The notes under the pieces: generated by a model
What the model saw: only the letters and a program-made list of their open reading frames with translations
What the model was told of the DNA's origin: nothing
The model's database searches: none
Shown: positions 4,988 through 10,959 of the stretch, in pieces
Position numbering within the stretch: position 1 is the first letter of the stretch
Layout of the letters: every line of letters starts with the position of its first letter
Position numbers and translations under genes: made by a program
Assembly (NCBI GenBank): GCA_902797475.1
Contig: CADBTG010000062.1
Span: 1-10,959 of the forward strand
DNA: 10,959 bases
Direction of reading: 5' to 3'
Source: an uncultured Lachnospiraceae bacterium
GTDB lineage: Bacteria > Bacillota > Clostridia > Lachnospirales > Lachnospiraceae

Positions 4988-5589
4988 TTGCGGTAATCGA
5001 TTATGATGCTGGTAACATAAGGAGCGTGGAGCATGCGCTTGCGGCTCTCGGTCTTCCTGCCGTTCTGACCAGAGATCCCGACGTGATCCGCAAGGCAGAC
5101 AAGGTAATTCTTCCCGGTGTCGGAGCGTTCGGCGATGCGATGGAAAAGCTGAATACGTATGGCCTTACCGGCGTCATCAAGGAAGTCGTTGCGGCCGGAA
5201 AGCCGTTTCTCGGCATTTGCCTCGGCATGCAGCTTCTGTTTGATTCCGGAGAAGAAAGCCCCGGAGCAAAAGGGCTTTCGCTTCTTCCCGGACGGATTCT
5301 CCGAATCCCCGAGGGTGACGGACTGAAGATTCCGCATATCGGCTGGAATGACCTTGCATTTCCCAAAAAGAGCAGGCTGTTTGAAGGCATTCCGGAAGGC
5401 AGTTATGTCTATTTCGTCCATTCCTATTACCTGAAAGCCGATCGCATAGAGGATGTTGCTGCGACGACGCAGTACGGCGTCGAGATTCATGCGGCAGTCG
5501 AGCAGGGCAACGTGTTCGGATGTCAGTTCCATCCCGAAAAGAGCGGGGATGTGGGGCTTGCGATCCTTCGGAATTTCGGTAATTTATAA
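4984..5589 (+). CDS. hisH: Imidazole glycerol phosphate synthase, glutamine amidotransferase subunit
   Basis: HisH hydrolyses glutamine and passes the ammonia to HisF, which closes the imidazole ring in histidine synthesis and releases the purine precursor AICAR. The 201-residue product is a complete class I amidotransferase. The nucleophile is C79 in GICLGMQLL, with H183 and E185 in QFHPEKS. The N-terminal VIDYDAGN and VILPGVGAFGDAM signatures are also present. The ATG overlaps the kinase stop as ATGA, and its ribosome site GGGAGG lies inside the kinase gene, so translation is probably coupled. hisF follows after nine bases. No other his genes are in the window, so the pathway is split elsewhere or the rest lies outside. 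Confidence 0.97.
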   Translation: MIAVIDYDAGNIRSVEHALAALGLPAVLTRDPDVIRKADKVILPGVGAFGDAMEKLNTYGLTGVIKEVVAAGKPFLGICLGMQLLFDSGEESPGAKGLSLLPGRILRIPEGDGLKIPHIGWNDLAFPKKSRLFEGIPEGSYVYFVHSYYLKADRIEDVAATTQYGVEIHAAVEQGNVFGCQFHPEKSGDVGLAILRNFGNL

Positions 5590-5598
5590 GGGGGCCTT

Positions 5599-6357
5599 AT
5601 GTTTACGAAACGAATCATTCCCTGCCTGGATGTTCATGCGGGACGCGTGGTGAAGGGAATTAACTTTGTGAATCTTCGGGATGCCGGAGACCCGGTGCAG
5701 GTCGGAAAAGCATACGGAGAGGCCGGCGCCGACGAGCTTGTTTTTTTGGACATCACGGCGTCCTCGGATGCCCGCGAAATCCGTGCGGAGATGGTCCGTA
5801 AGGTTGCGGAAACCGTTTTCATTCCGTTCACGGTCGGCGGCGGAATCCGGACGGTTGACGACTTCCGGATGATCCTTCGCGAAGGAGCAGACAAGGTTGC
5901 GGTGAATTCCGCGGCCATCATGGATCCCGAGCTGATCAGCCGTGCCGCAGACAAATTCGGCAGCCAGTGTGTTGTTCTGGCAATTGACGCGAAGCGTTTC
6001 CCGGACGGCACCTATCATGTATATAAAAACGGCGGAAGAGTCGATATGGGACTTGACGCGATCGAGTGGGCGAAGAAGGGAGAAGCGCTCGGTGCAGGCG
6101 AGATTCTTCTGACGAGCATGGATTGCGACGGCGCCAAGAACGGTTATGAGCTGGAGCTTACGAGAAGGGTCGCGGAAGCAGTTAAGATTCCCGTGATCGC
6201 CTCGGGCGGAGCCGGAACGAAGGAGCATTTCTACGAGGCACTGACCGAAGGAAAAGCGGACGCAGCCCTCGCGGCTTCCCTGTTCCACTATAAAGAACTG
6301 ACGATTGAAGAAGTCAAAGAATACCTTCGGGGGAGAGGCGTCAGCGTAAGGCTTTGA
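5599..6357 (+). CDS. hisF: Imidazole glycerol phosphate synthase, cyclase subunit
   Basis: HisF is the (beta-alpha)8 barrel partner of HisH. It uses the delivered ammonia to convert PRFAR to imidazole glycerol phosphate and AICAR in the cytoplasm. The 252-residue product has normal length. The two catalytic aspartates are D11 (IIPCLDVHAGRVVKG) and D130 (LAIDAKR). Phosphate-binding segments of the barrel are seen in the TVGGGIRT region and in VIASGGAGT. AAGGGGG at 5588-5594 precedes the ATG. The stop codon lies 15 bases before the chosen ung ATG, and a TTG in the ung frame overlaps the hisF stop. Confidence 0.97.
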   Translation: MFTKRIIPCLDVHAGRVVKGINFVNLRDAGDPVQVGKAYGEAGADELVFLDITASSDAREIRAEMVRKVAETVFIPFTVGGGIRTVDDFRMILREGADKVAVNSAAIMDPELISRAADKFGSQCVVLAIDAKRFPDGTYHVYKNGGRVDMGLDAIEWAKKGEALGAGEILLTSMDCDGAKNGYELELTRRVAEAVKIPVIASGGAGTKEHFYEALTEGKADAALAASLFHYKELTIEEVKEYLRGRGVSVRL

Positions 6358-6371
6358 CGCCGGTGAATGAT

Positions 6372-7061
6372 ATGAACGGCACGTCGGAATGGAAGACCAT
6401 CATCGGAGCGGAGTTTGAGAAGGAATACTATCGCAAGCTCGGGAAGTTCGTTAATTACGAATACCAGAAGGGAACGGTATATCCCGAAAAGGACGATATC
6501 TTCACGGCGTTTCGGCTGACACCGCTTTCTGAGGTGAAGGTTGTCATATTGGGGCAGGACCCCTACCATGAGCCAGGACAGGCGCACGGCCTGGCATTTT
6601 CCGTAAAGCCCGGCGTGGAAATTCCGCCTTCTCTTGTCAATATCTACAAGGAACTGCATGACGACCTGGGCTGCTATATTCCGGACAACGGTTATCTCGG
6701 CAAATGGGCCGAGCAGGGCGTTCTTCTACTGAACACGGTACTGACCGTGCGGGCGCATCAGGCGCTTTCGCACAGAGGAGTCGGCTGGGAGACTTTTACG
6801 GATGCCGTCATCCGCGCCGTGAACACGATTGACCGTCCGATTGTATTTCTTTTATGGGGTTCTCCCGCGCAGAGAAAGGCGGAGATGCTCAACAACCCGA
6901 AACACCTTGTTTTAAAGGCACCTCATCCGAGTCCGCTTTCGGCATACCGCGGGTTCTTCGGATGCAGGCATTTCAGCACGGCAAACCGGTTTTTGTCGGA
7001 GCACGGAATCGATCCGATAGACTGGCAGATAGAAAATAAAAACGGAAGGGGGTTATCATGA
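6372..7061 (+). CDS. ung: Uracil-DNA glycosylase, family 1
   Basis: It removes uracil from DNA that arises by cytosine deamination or dUTP misincorporation, starting base-excision repair. The 229-residue product matches the normal family size. The water-activating motif GQDPYH has D63. The VLLLNTVLTV segment is the uracil-recognition strand. HPSPLSAYRGFFG carries the catalytic H185 and the leucine loop. The ATG at 6372 is chosen because GGTGA (6362-6366) lies five bases upstream and the length then fits. In-frame TTG (6354) and GTG (6363) starts are alternatives, and the TTG would overlap the hisF stop. The gene ends in an ATGA overlap with the AraC-type regulator, so the two are probably translated together. 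Confidence 0.95.
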   Translation: MNGTSEWKTIIGAEFEKEYYRKLGKFVNYEYQKGTVYPEKDDIFTAFRLTPLSEVKVVILGQDPYHEPGQAHGLAFSVKPGVEIPPSLVNIYKELHDDLGCYIPDNGYLGKWAEQGVLLLNTVLTVRAHQALSHRGVGWETFTDAVIRAVNTIDRPIVFLLWGSPAQRKAEMLNNPKHLVLKAPHPSPLSAYRGFFGCRHFSTANRFLSEHGIDPIDWQIENKNGRGLS

Positions 7062-7924
7062 GCGAAATTTATTCCGACATTTCCTATCAGGAACTGCATC
7101 CTACCATCTGGTACTGCAGCAGGGTCCGGGATTCCCGGTTCGCCCATTATCATTCCCACAAAAACATCGAGATTGCATTTGTCCTTGCCGGACGCGGACA
7201 GTATTTTGTTGACGGAAAGACATATGACGTGAAGCAGGGAGATCTGCTGATCTGTAACCCCGGCGTCATGCATCAGAGCATCGTGACCAATCCTGAGGAT
7301 CCGACGCTTGAGTTCGTCTGCGGTTTTTCGGACATCCACCTTCACGACATGCCCGAGAACAGGATTGTGCTTCCCGATGATTGCCCGATTCTTTCTCTTT
7401 CCAGTGAGACGAAGCGCGAGCTGAGCCGGTGCTGCTATGAAATCATCGAAGAGAACAGTTCCTCCGAGCCGGGACGTTATTATATGATTCAGGCGCAGAT
7501 GATGCGAATGCTCGTCATCATTTTCCGCGCGCTGAACGGCCATAAGCCGAGCGAGGCACCGGGCCTCAATTTCGAAAGCTATTCGAAGGGGTATGTGGTC
7601 AAGAACATTCTGAATTATCTGAACGAGAATTATTCGCAGCATATCTCGCTTGACCAGATTGCCAGAAACATGTACTTAAGCCCGGTATACATTTCCAAGA
7701 TTTTCAAAGAAAAAACGGGGGATTCCCCGATTAACTATCTGATTCGTGTCCGCCTTTCGAAGGCGAGAGAGATGCTTACAGAGGGACGCGGCAGCATCCG
7801 AAGCATTTCCGCCATGGTCGGATACGACGATGTGTATCATTTCAGCAAGCTCTTTAAGAAGCATTACGGCGTGTCTCCGATGTATTACCGCAAGAAGGTG
7901 GCGGAGGAGGACGAAGAGGATTAA
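7058..7924 (+). CDS. AraC-family transcriptional regulator with cupin sensor
   Basis: This is a cytoplasmic DNA-binding regulator of 288 residues. The N-terminal half is a cupin-like ligand domain, seen in HYHSHKNIEIAFVLAGRGQY and GDLLICNPGVMHQS (about residues 28-72). The C-terminal third (about 185-285) has the two AraC helix-turn-helix units, ISLDQIARNMYLSPVYISKIF and SIRSISAMVGYDDVYHFSKLF, followed by the usual GVSPMYYRKK ending. Related proteins often control sugar-use genes, but no transport or glycosidase gene is adjacent, so the ligand and targets are unknown. The ATG lies in an ATGA overlap with the ung stop and is preceded by a G-rich ribosome site (about 7045-7053). The very acidic tail EEDEED is unremarkable. 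Confidence 0.93.
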   Translation: MSEIYSDISYQELHPTIWYCSRVRDSRFAHYHSHKNIEIAFVLAGRGQYFVDGKTYDVKQGDLLICNPGVMHQSIVTNPEDPTLEFVCGFSDIHLHDMPENRIVLPDDCPILSLSSETKRELSRCCYEIIEENSSSEPGRYYMIQAQMMRMLVIIFRALNGHKPSEAPGLNFESYSKGYVVKNILNYLNENYSQHISLDQIARNMYLSPVYISKIFKEKTGDSPINYLIRVRLSKAREMLTEGRGSIRSISAMVGYDDVYHFSKLFKKHYGVSPMYYRKKVAEEDEED

Positions 7925-7937
7925 GAAAGGAGTGCTT

Positions 7938-8690
7938 ATGGACGAGAAGACCGCTTTACTGAGTCAGTGGATGAAGGAGTCGGAGAATATCGTATTTTTC
8001 GGAGGCGCGGGCGTTTCGACGGCCAGCAACATTCCGGATTTCCGCAGCTCGAACGGACTTTATGTGCAGAAGCTGAACCGGCAGTGTTCCCCGGAGGAGA
8101 TGGTCAGCCATACTTTTCTGGTGCGCCATACGGAAGAGTTTTTTGACTTTTACAAGAAGTACCTTGTCTATCCCGAGGCAAAGCCGAATCCGGCCCATTA
8201 CGCGCTTGCAAAGCTTGAGAAGATGGGCAAGCTGAAGGCTATCGTCACGCAGAACATCGACGGGCTTCATCAGATGGCAGGCTCCGAAGAGGTATACGAG
8301 ATTCACGGCACCGTCCATAAGAATTACTGCGTGAACTGCGGCAAACAGTTCGACGCGGATTATGTCATGAAATGCGAAGGCGTTCCGAAATGCGATGCAT
8401 GCGGAGGCATGGTTCGTCCGGACGTCGTTTTGTATGAAGAAGGCCTGTCCGACTGGCTGATGAGCCAGAGCGTCCGGGCTATTCGAAACGCCGACATGCT
8501 GATTATCGGCGGAACGTCGCTGGTTGTTTATCCGGCGGCGGGACTGATTCAGTATTTCCGGGGCAAACGCCTCGTACTCATCAATAAAAGCGAAACGCAG
8601 GCAGATTCCATGGCGGATCTCGTCATTCACGACGACATCGCCAAAGTTCTTTCGGAAGCCGTAAACGGCCTCGAAGCTGCCGAGGAATAA
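7938..8690 (+). CDS. Sir2-type NAD-dependent protein deacylase
   Basis: It removes acetyl or related acyl groups from lysines using NAD+, giving O-acyl-ADP-ribose and nicotinamide. The 250-residue product has the NAD-binding GGAGVSTASNIPDFRS segment (about residues 22-37) and TQNIDGLHQMAGS. The catalytic H123 lies in EIHGTVH, and four zinc cysteines are at C131, C134, C152 and C155. GGTSLVVYPAAG completes the Rossmann site. Zinc sites and length are typical of bacterial CobB-like sirtuins; I do not assign acyl preference. The true start is the ATG at 7938 with GAAAGGAG just upstream; the frame is open farther upstream, but that part lies in the AraC gene. It is 13 bases after the AraC-type gene and 15 bases before ftsH, hence within the operon. 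Confidence 0.94.
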   Translation: MDEKTALLSQWMKESENIVFFGGAGVSTASNIPDFRSSNGLYVQKLNRQCSPEEMVSHTFLVRHTEEFFDFYKKYLVYPEAKPNPAHYALAKLEKMGKLKAIVTQNIDGLHQMAGSEEVYEIHGTVHKNYCVNCGKQFDADYVMKCEGVPKCDACGGMVRPDVVLYEEGLSDWLMSQSVRAIRNADMLIIGGTSLVVYPAAGLIQYFRGKRLVLINKSETQADSMADLVIHDDIAKVLSEAVNGLEAAEE

Positions 8691-8705
8691 ACGTGGGAGG
8701 TTACT

Positions 8706-10688
8706 ATGGAAGACCGTTCCGACAAGGATCAGAATTCCCGCAACGGGGATGATAAAAAGAGAAGCATCGGATTTCGGATCATCACGACCGTCATCGCTTT
8801 CTTTTTGTTCATCGGAGCCTATATGGCCATCCGGAATTACGCGGATGCCTTGAAGCATAAGGAAATCACGTATGATGAATTCCGGAAAATGGTGAACGAT
8901 AACAATGTAAAGGAAGTCGAGATTCAGGCGGATTATGACCGGATCATCATTAAGCCCGAAAAGCCTTTAAAGGAAGAGGACGAGATGGTCGAGTACTACT
9001 ACACCGGCATCGTGGACGACGAGGGGCTGGTGGAGTTTCTGTCCGAGCATAACATCACGTTCAAGCGTAAGATCATCAATAAGGGAACGACGATTTTCGA
9101 TTTCCTGATTGCCTATATTCTTCCGTTCGGCCTGATTTATCTGGTGATGTGGGCACTGTTCCGCATGATCAGTAAAAACGGCGGTTTCGGCGGCGTCGGC
9201 GGCGTCGGCAAGAGCCGTGCGAAGATGTATGTCGAGAATGAGACCGGTGTCACCTTTAAGGATGTGGCCGGTCAGGAGGAAGCAAAGGACTCCGTAATGG
9301 AGCTTGTTGACTTCCTGCATGATCCCGCTAAGTATACGAGAATCGGCGCGAAGCTTCCGAAAGGTGCACTTCTTGTAGGCCCTCCCGGAACCGGTAAGAC
9401 GCTTCTTGCAAAGGCAGTTGCCGGAGAAGCACATGTGCCTTTCTTCTCGCTTTCCGGTTCTGATTTCGTCGAGATGTTCGTCGGTGTCGGCGCATCCCGA
9501 GTCAGAGACCTCTTTAAGCAGGCACAGCAGGCCGCTCCGTGCATCATCTTCATCGATGAGATCGATGCCATCGGTAAGAGCCGTGACAGCCGTTACGGCG
9601 GCGGAAACGACGAACGTGAGCAGACGCTTAATCAGCTGCTTGCCGAAATGGACGGCTTCGATACTTCAAAGGGTATCGTTATTCTGGCGGCGACCAACCG
9701 TCCGGAAGTTCTTGATAAAGCACTGTTAAGACCCGGTCGTTTCGACCGCCGGATCATTGTCGATAAGCCCGATCTGAAGGGACGTCTCGCCGTGCTCAAG
9801 GTGCACGCGAAGAACGTTCTGATGCATGACTCCGTAAACCTCGAAGAGATTGCACTTGCAACAAGCGGCGCGGTCGGTTCCGACCTTGCCAACATCATCA
9901 ACGAGGCAGCAATCCTTGCCGTTAAGGAAGGACGTACGGTTGTCAAGCAGTCCGACCTGATGGAGTCGGTGGAGGTCGTATTTGCCGGCAAAGAGAAGAA
10001 GGATCGCATCCTCGGACCAGAGGAAAAGAAGATCGTTGCATACCACGAGGTCGGCCACGCTTTGGTTGCCTGCCTTGAAAAGAACGCGGAACCCGTTCAG
10101 AAGATTACGATCGTGCCCCGTACCATGGGCGCGCTCGGTTACACGATGCAGGTTCCCGAGGAAGAAAAGTACCTGAATTCGAAGGAAGACATCCTGACGA
10201 TGATCCGCACCTTCTGCGGCGGACGTGCAGCCGAGGAGATTACCTTCCATTCGATTACGACAGGCGCAAGCAACGACATTGAGCGCGCAACGCGTCTTGC
10301 CCGTCAGATGATTACGATGTACGGCATGTCCGACGAATTCGGCCTGGTTGCCCTCGAGACCGTCGAAAGCCAGTATCTGGACGGCCGGTCGGTGCTGAAT
10401 TGCAGCGATGAGACTTCCGCCAAGGTGGATGAAGCCGTGCGCCGCGTGATGAAGGAATGCTACGAGCAGGCTAAGGCAATGCTTCTTGAGAACATCGAGA
10501 TTCTGAACAAGGCGGCAGAGTTCCTGATTGAAAAGGAAACGATTACCGGAAAGCAGTTTATGGAAATTTTCCGTGCGGTAAAGGAACCCGCGGCTTCGGA
10601 AACCGAAGCCATTGAGGGGACGGAAACCGCCGAGAAGACGGATTCTGTTTCGGAAACGGAGGAAGCCGTTCGGTCGACATTTCTGTAA
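8706..10688 (+). CDS. ftsH: ATP-dependent zinc metalloprotease FtsH
   Basis: FtsH is a membrane-anchored hexameric AAA+ protease that extracts and degrades membrane proteins and unstable regulators. The 660-residue product has TM1 (about residues 20-42), an extracytoplasmic domain (to about 133) and TM2 (about 135-157). A glycine-rich linker (about 159-167) follows. The AAA module has Walker A GPPGTGKT (225-232), Walker B IIFIDEID with D284-E285, and the LLRPGRFDRR region of the second homology region. The zinc site is HEVGH (447-451), where most homologues have HEAGH, with a third ligand expected at D524 in GASNDIERAT. The C-terminal tail (about 625-660) is rich in Glu, Thr and Ser and looks unstructured. 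GGGAGG lies seven bases before the ATG. uvrC begins 26 bases after the stop. Confidence 0.97.
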   Translation: MEDRSDKDQNSRNGDDKKRSIGFRIITTVIAFFLFIGAYMAIRNYADALKHKEITYDEFRKMVNDNNVKEVEIQADYDRIIIKPEKPLKEEDEMVEYYYTGIVDDEGLVEFLSEHNITFKRKIINKGTTIFDFLIAYILPFGLIYLVMWALFRMISKNGGFGGVGGVGKSRAKMYVENETGVTFKDVAGQEEAKDSVMELVDFLHDPAKYTRIGAKLPKGALLVGPPGTGKTLLAKAVAGEAHVPFFSLSGSDFVEMFVGVGASRVRDLFKQAQQAAPCIIFIDEIDAIGKSRDSRYGGGNDEREQTLNQLLAEMDGFDTSKGIVILAATNRPEVLDKALLRPGRFDRRIIVDKPDLKGRLAVLKVHAKNVLMHDSVNLEEIALATSGAVGSDLANIINEAAILAVKEGRTVVKQSDLMESVEVVFAGKEKKDRILGPEEKKIVAYHEVGHALVACLEKNAEPVQKITIVPRTMGALGYTMQVPEEEKYLNSKEDILTMIRTFCGGRAAEEITFHSITTGASNDIERATRLARQMITMYGMSDEFGLVALETVESQYLDGRSVLNCSDETSAKVDEAVRRVMKECYEQAKAMLLENIEILNKAAEFLIEKETITGKQFMEIFRAVKEPAASETEAIEGTETAEKTDSVSETEEAVRSTFL

Positions 10689-10714
10689 CCGGCCGGATTC
10701 CGAAAGGATAATTT

Positions 10715-10959
10715 GTGAAAGAATTTGATCTGAAAAAGGAACTGAAGCAGTTACCGAACCGGCCGGGCGTCTATCTGATGCACGACCGTGAGGATCATAT
10801 TATCTATGTCGGCAAGGCGAAGGTTCTAAAGAACCGCGTAAAGCAGTATTTTCAGACCGGAATCAGAAGATCCTCGAAGATAGAATTGATGATCGGGCAG
10901 ATTGCCTGGTTTGAGTATATTGTCGTGGATTCCGAGCTGGAAGCCCTGATTCTCGAGAA
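10715..10959 (+). CDS. uvrC: Excinuclease ABC subunit C, 5' part
   Basis: UvrC makes the two incisions around bulky DNA lesions in nucleotide excision repair. Only the first 81 codons are present; the frame stays open to the window edge. The N-terminal GIY-YIG nuclease domain is clear. PNRPGVYLM (residues 14-22) holds GVY, YVGKAK (31-36) holds the second half with K34, and R41 sits in LKNRVKQYF. The start is a GTG at 10715, with AAAGGAT (10703-10709) five bases upstream. An overlapping TTG at 10713 is in another frame. It follows ftsH closely, so it is probably in the same transcript. Confidence 0.93.
   Translation, partial: MKEFDLKKELKQLPNRPGVYLMHDREDHIIYVGKAKVLKNRVKQYFQTGIRRSSKIELMIGQIAWFEYIVVDSELEALILE

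Noticed and set aside
5584..6288. 234-codon minus-strand open frame opposite hisF
   Set aside because: hisF is complete with both catalytic aspartates; the antisense frame is a shadow.
7746..7937. N-terminal extension of the sirtuin into the AraC gene
   Set aside because: The added residues are Arg/Ser/Cys-rich and unlike sirtuins. A good ribosome site lies just before the ATG at 7938, and the sirtuin length is normal from there.
7956..8858. 300-codon minus-strand open frame opposite the sirtuin gene
   Set aside because: The sirtuin on the plus strand has every family motif and a ribosome site; the antisense frame has neither.
1..10959. CRISPR array, insertion sequence, prophage or toxin-antitoxin genes
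   Set aside because: No regularly spaced repeats, transposase motifs, phage proteins or small paired genes were found on either strand.

Overview
The window looks like chromosomal DNA of a moderately GC-rich member of the Clostridia, most likely Lachnospiraceae. The reasons are strong Shine-Dalgarno sites of the AGGAGG type, tRNA genes with no encoded CCA, an orphan gene of a family I recognise as the Lachnospiraceae-enriched DUF5688, a lipoprotein cyclophilin with the clostridial insertion, and the order ftsH-uvrC. This placement is inference from gene content, not from a search.

Positions 1-422 hold a tRNA-Pro gene with the unusual anticodon AGG, two leader hairpins before it, a strong intrinsic terminator after it, and about 225 bases without a gene that are rich in inverted repeats and lead into the DUF5688 gene (423-1415). 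A tRNA-Arg(CCG) gene lies on the minus strand with its own promoter and terminator. Divergent from it is a predicted lipoprotein peptidyl-prolyl isomerase (1699-2514). A perfect 12-base inverted repeat sits between these two divergent units.

From about 2550 to the right edge everything runs on the plus strand, with gaps of at most 26 bases after 3368. The order is an OmpR-type response regulator, an intrinsic terminator, its sensor kinase, hisH, hisF, ung, an AraC-type regulator, a Sir2 deacylase, ftsH and the start of uvrC. Two junctions are ATGA stop/start overlaps (kinase/hisH and ung/AraC regulator). This looks like one long mixed operon that joins envelope or stress signalling, the glutamine-dependent step of histidine synthesis, uracil repair, protein quality control and nucleotide excision repair.

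I found no CRISPR array, insertion sequence, phage gene or toxin-antitoxin pair, and nothing I would call a new defence or biosynthetic system. The points most worth a second look are the A34 proline tRNA, the structured RNA-like stretch at 199-379 upstream of the orphan DUF5688 gene, the terminator placed inside the two-component operon, and the translational coupling of a sensor kinase to hisH.
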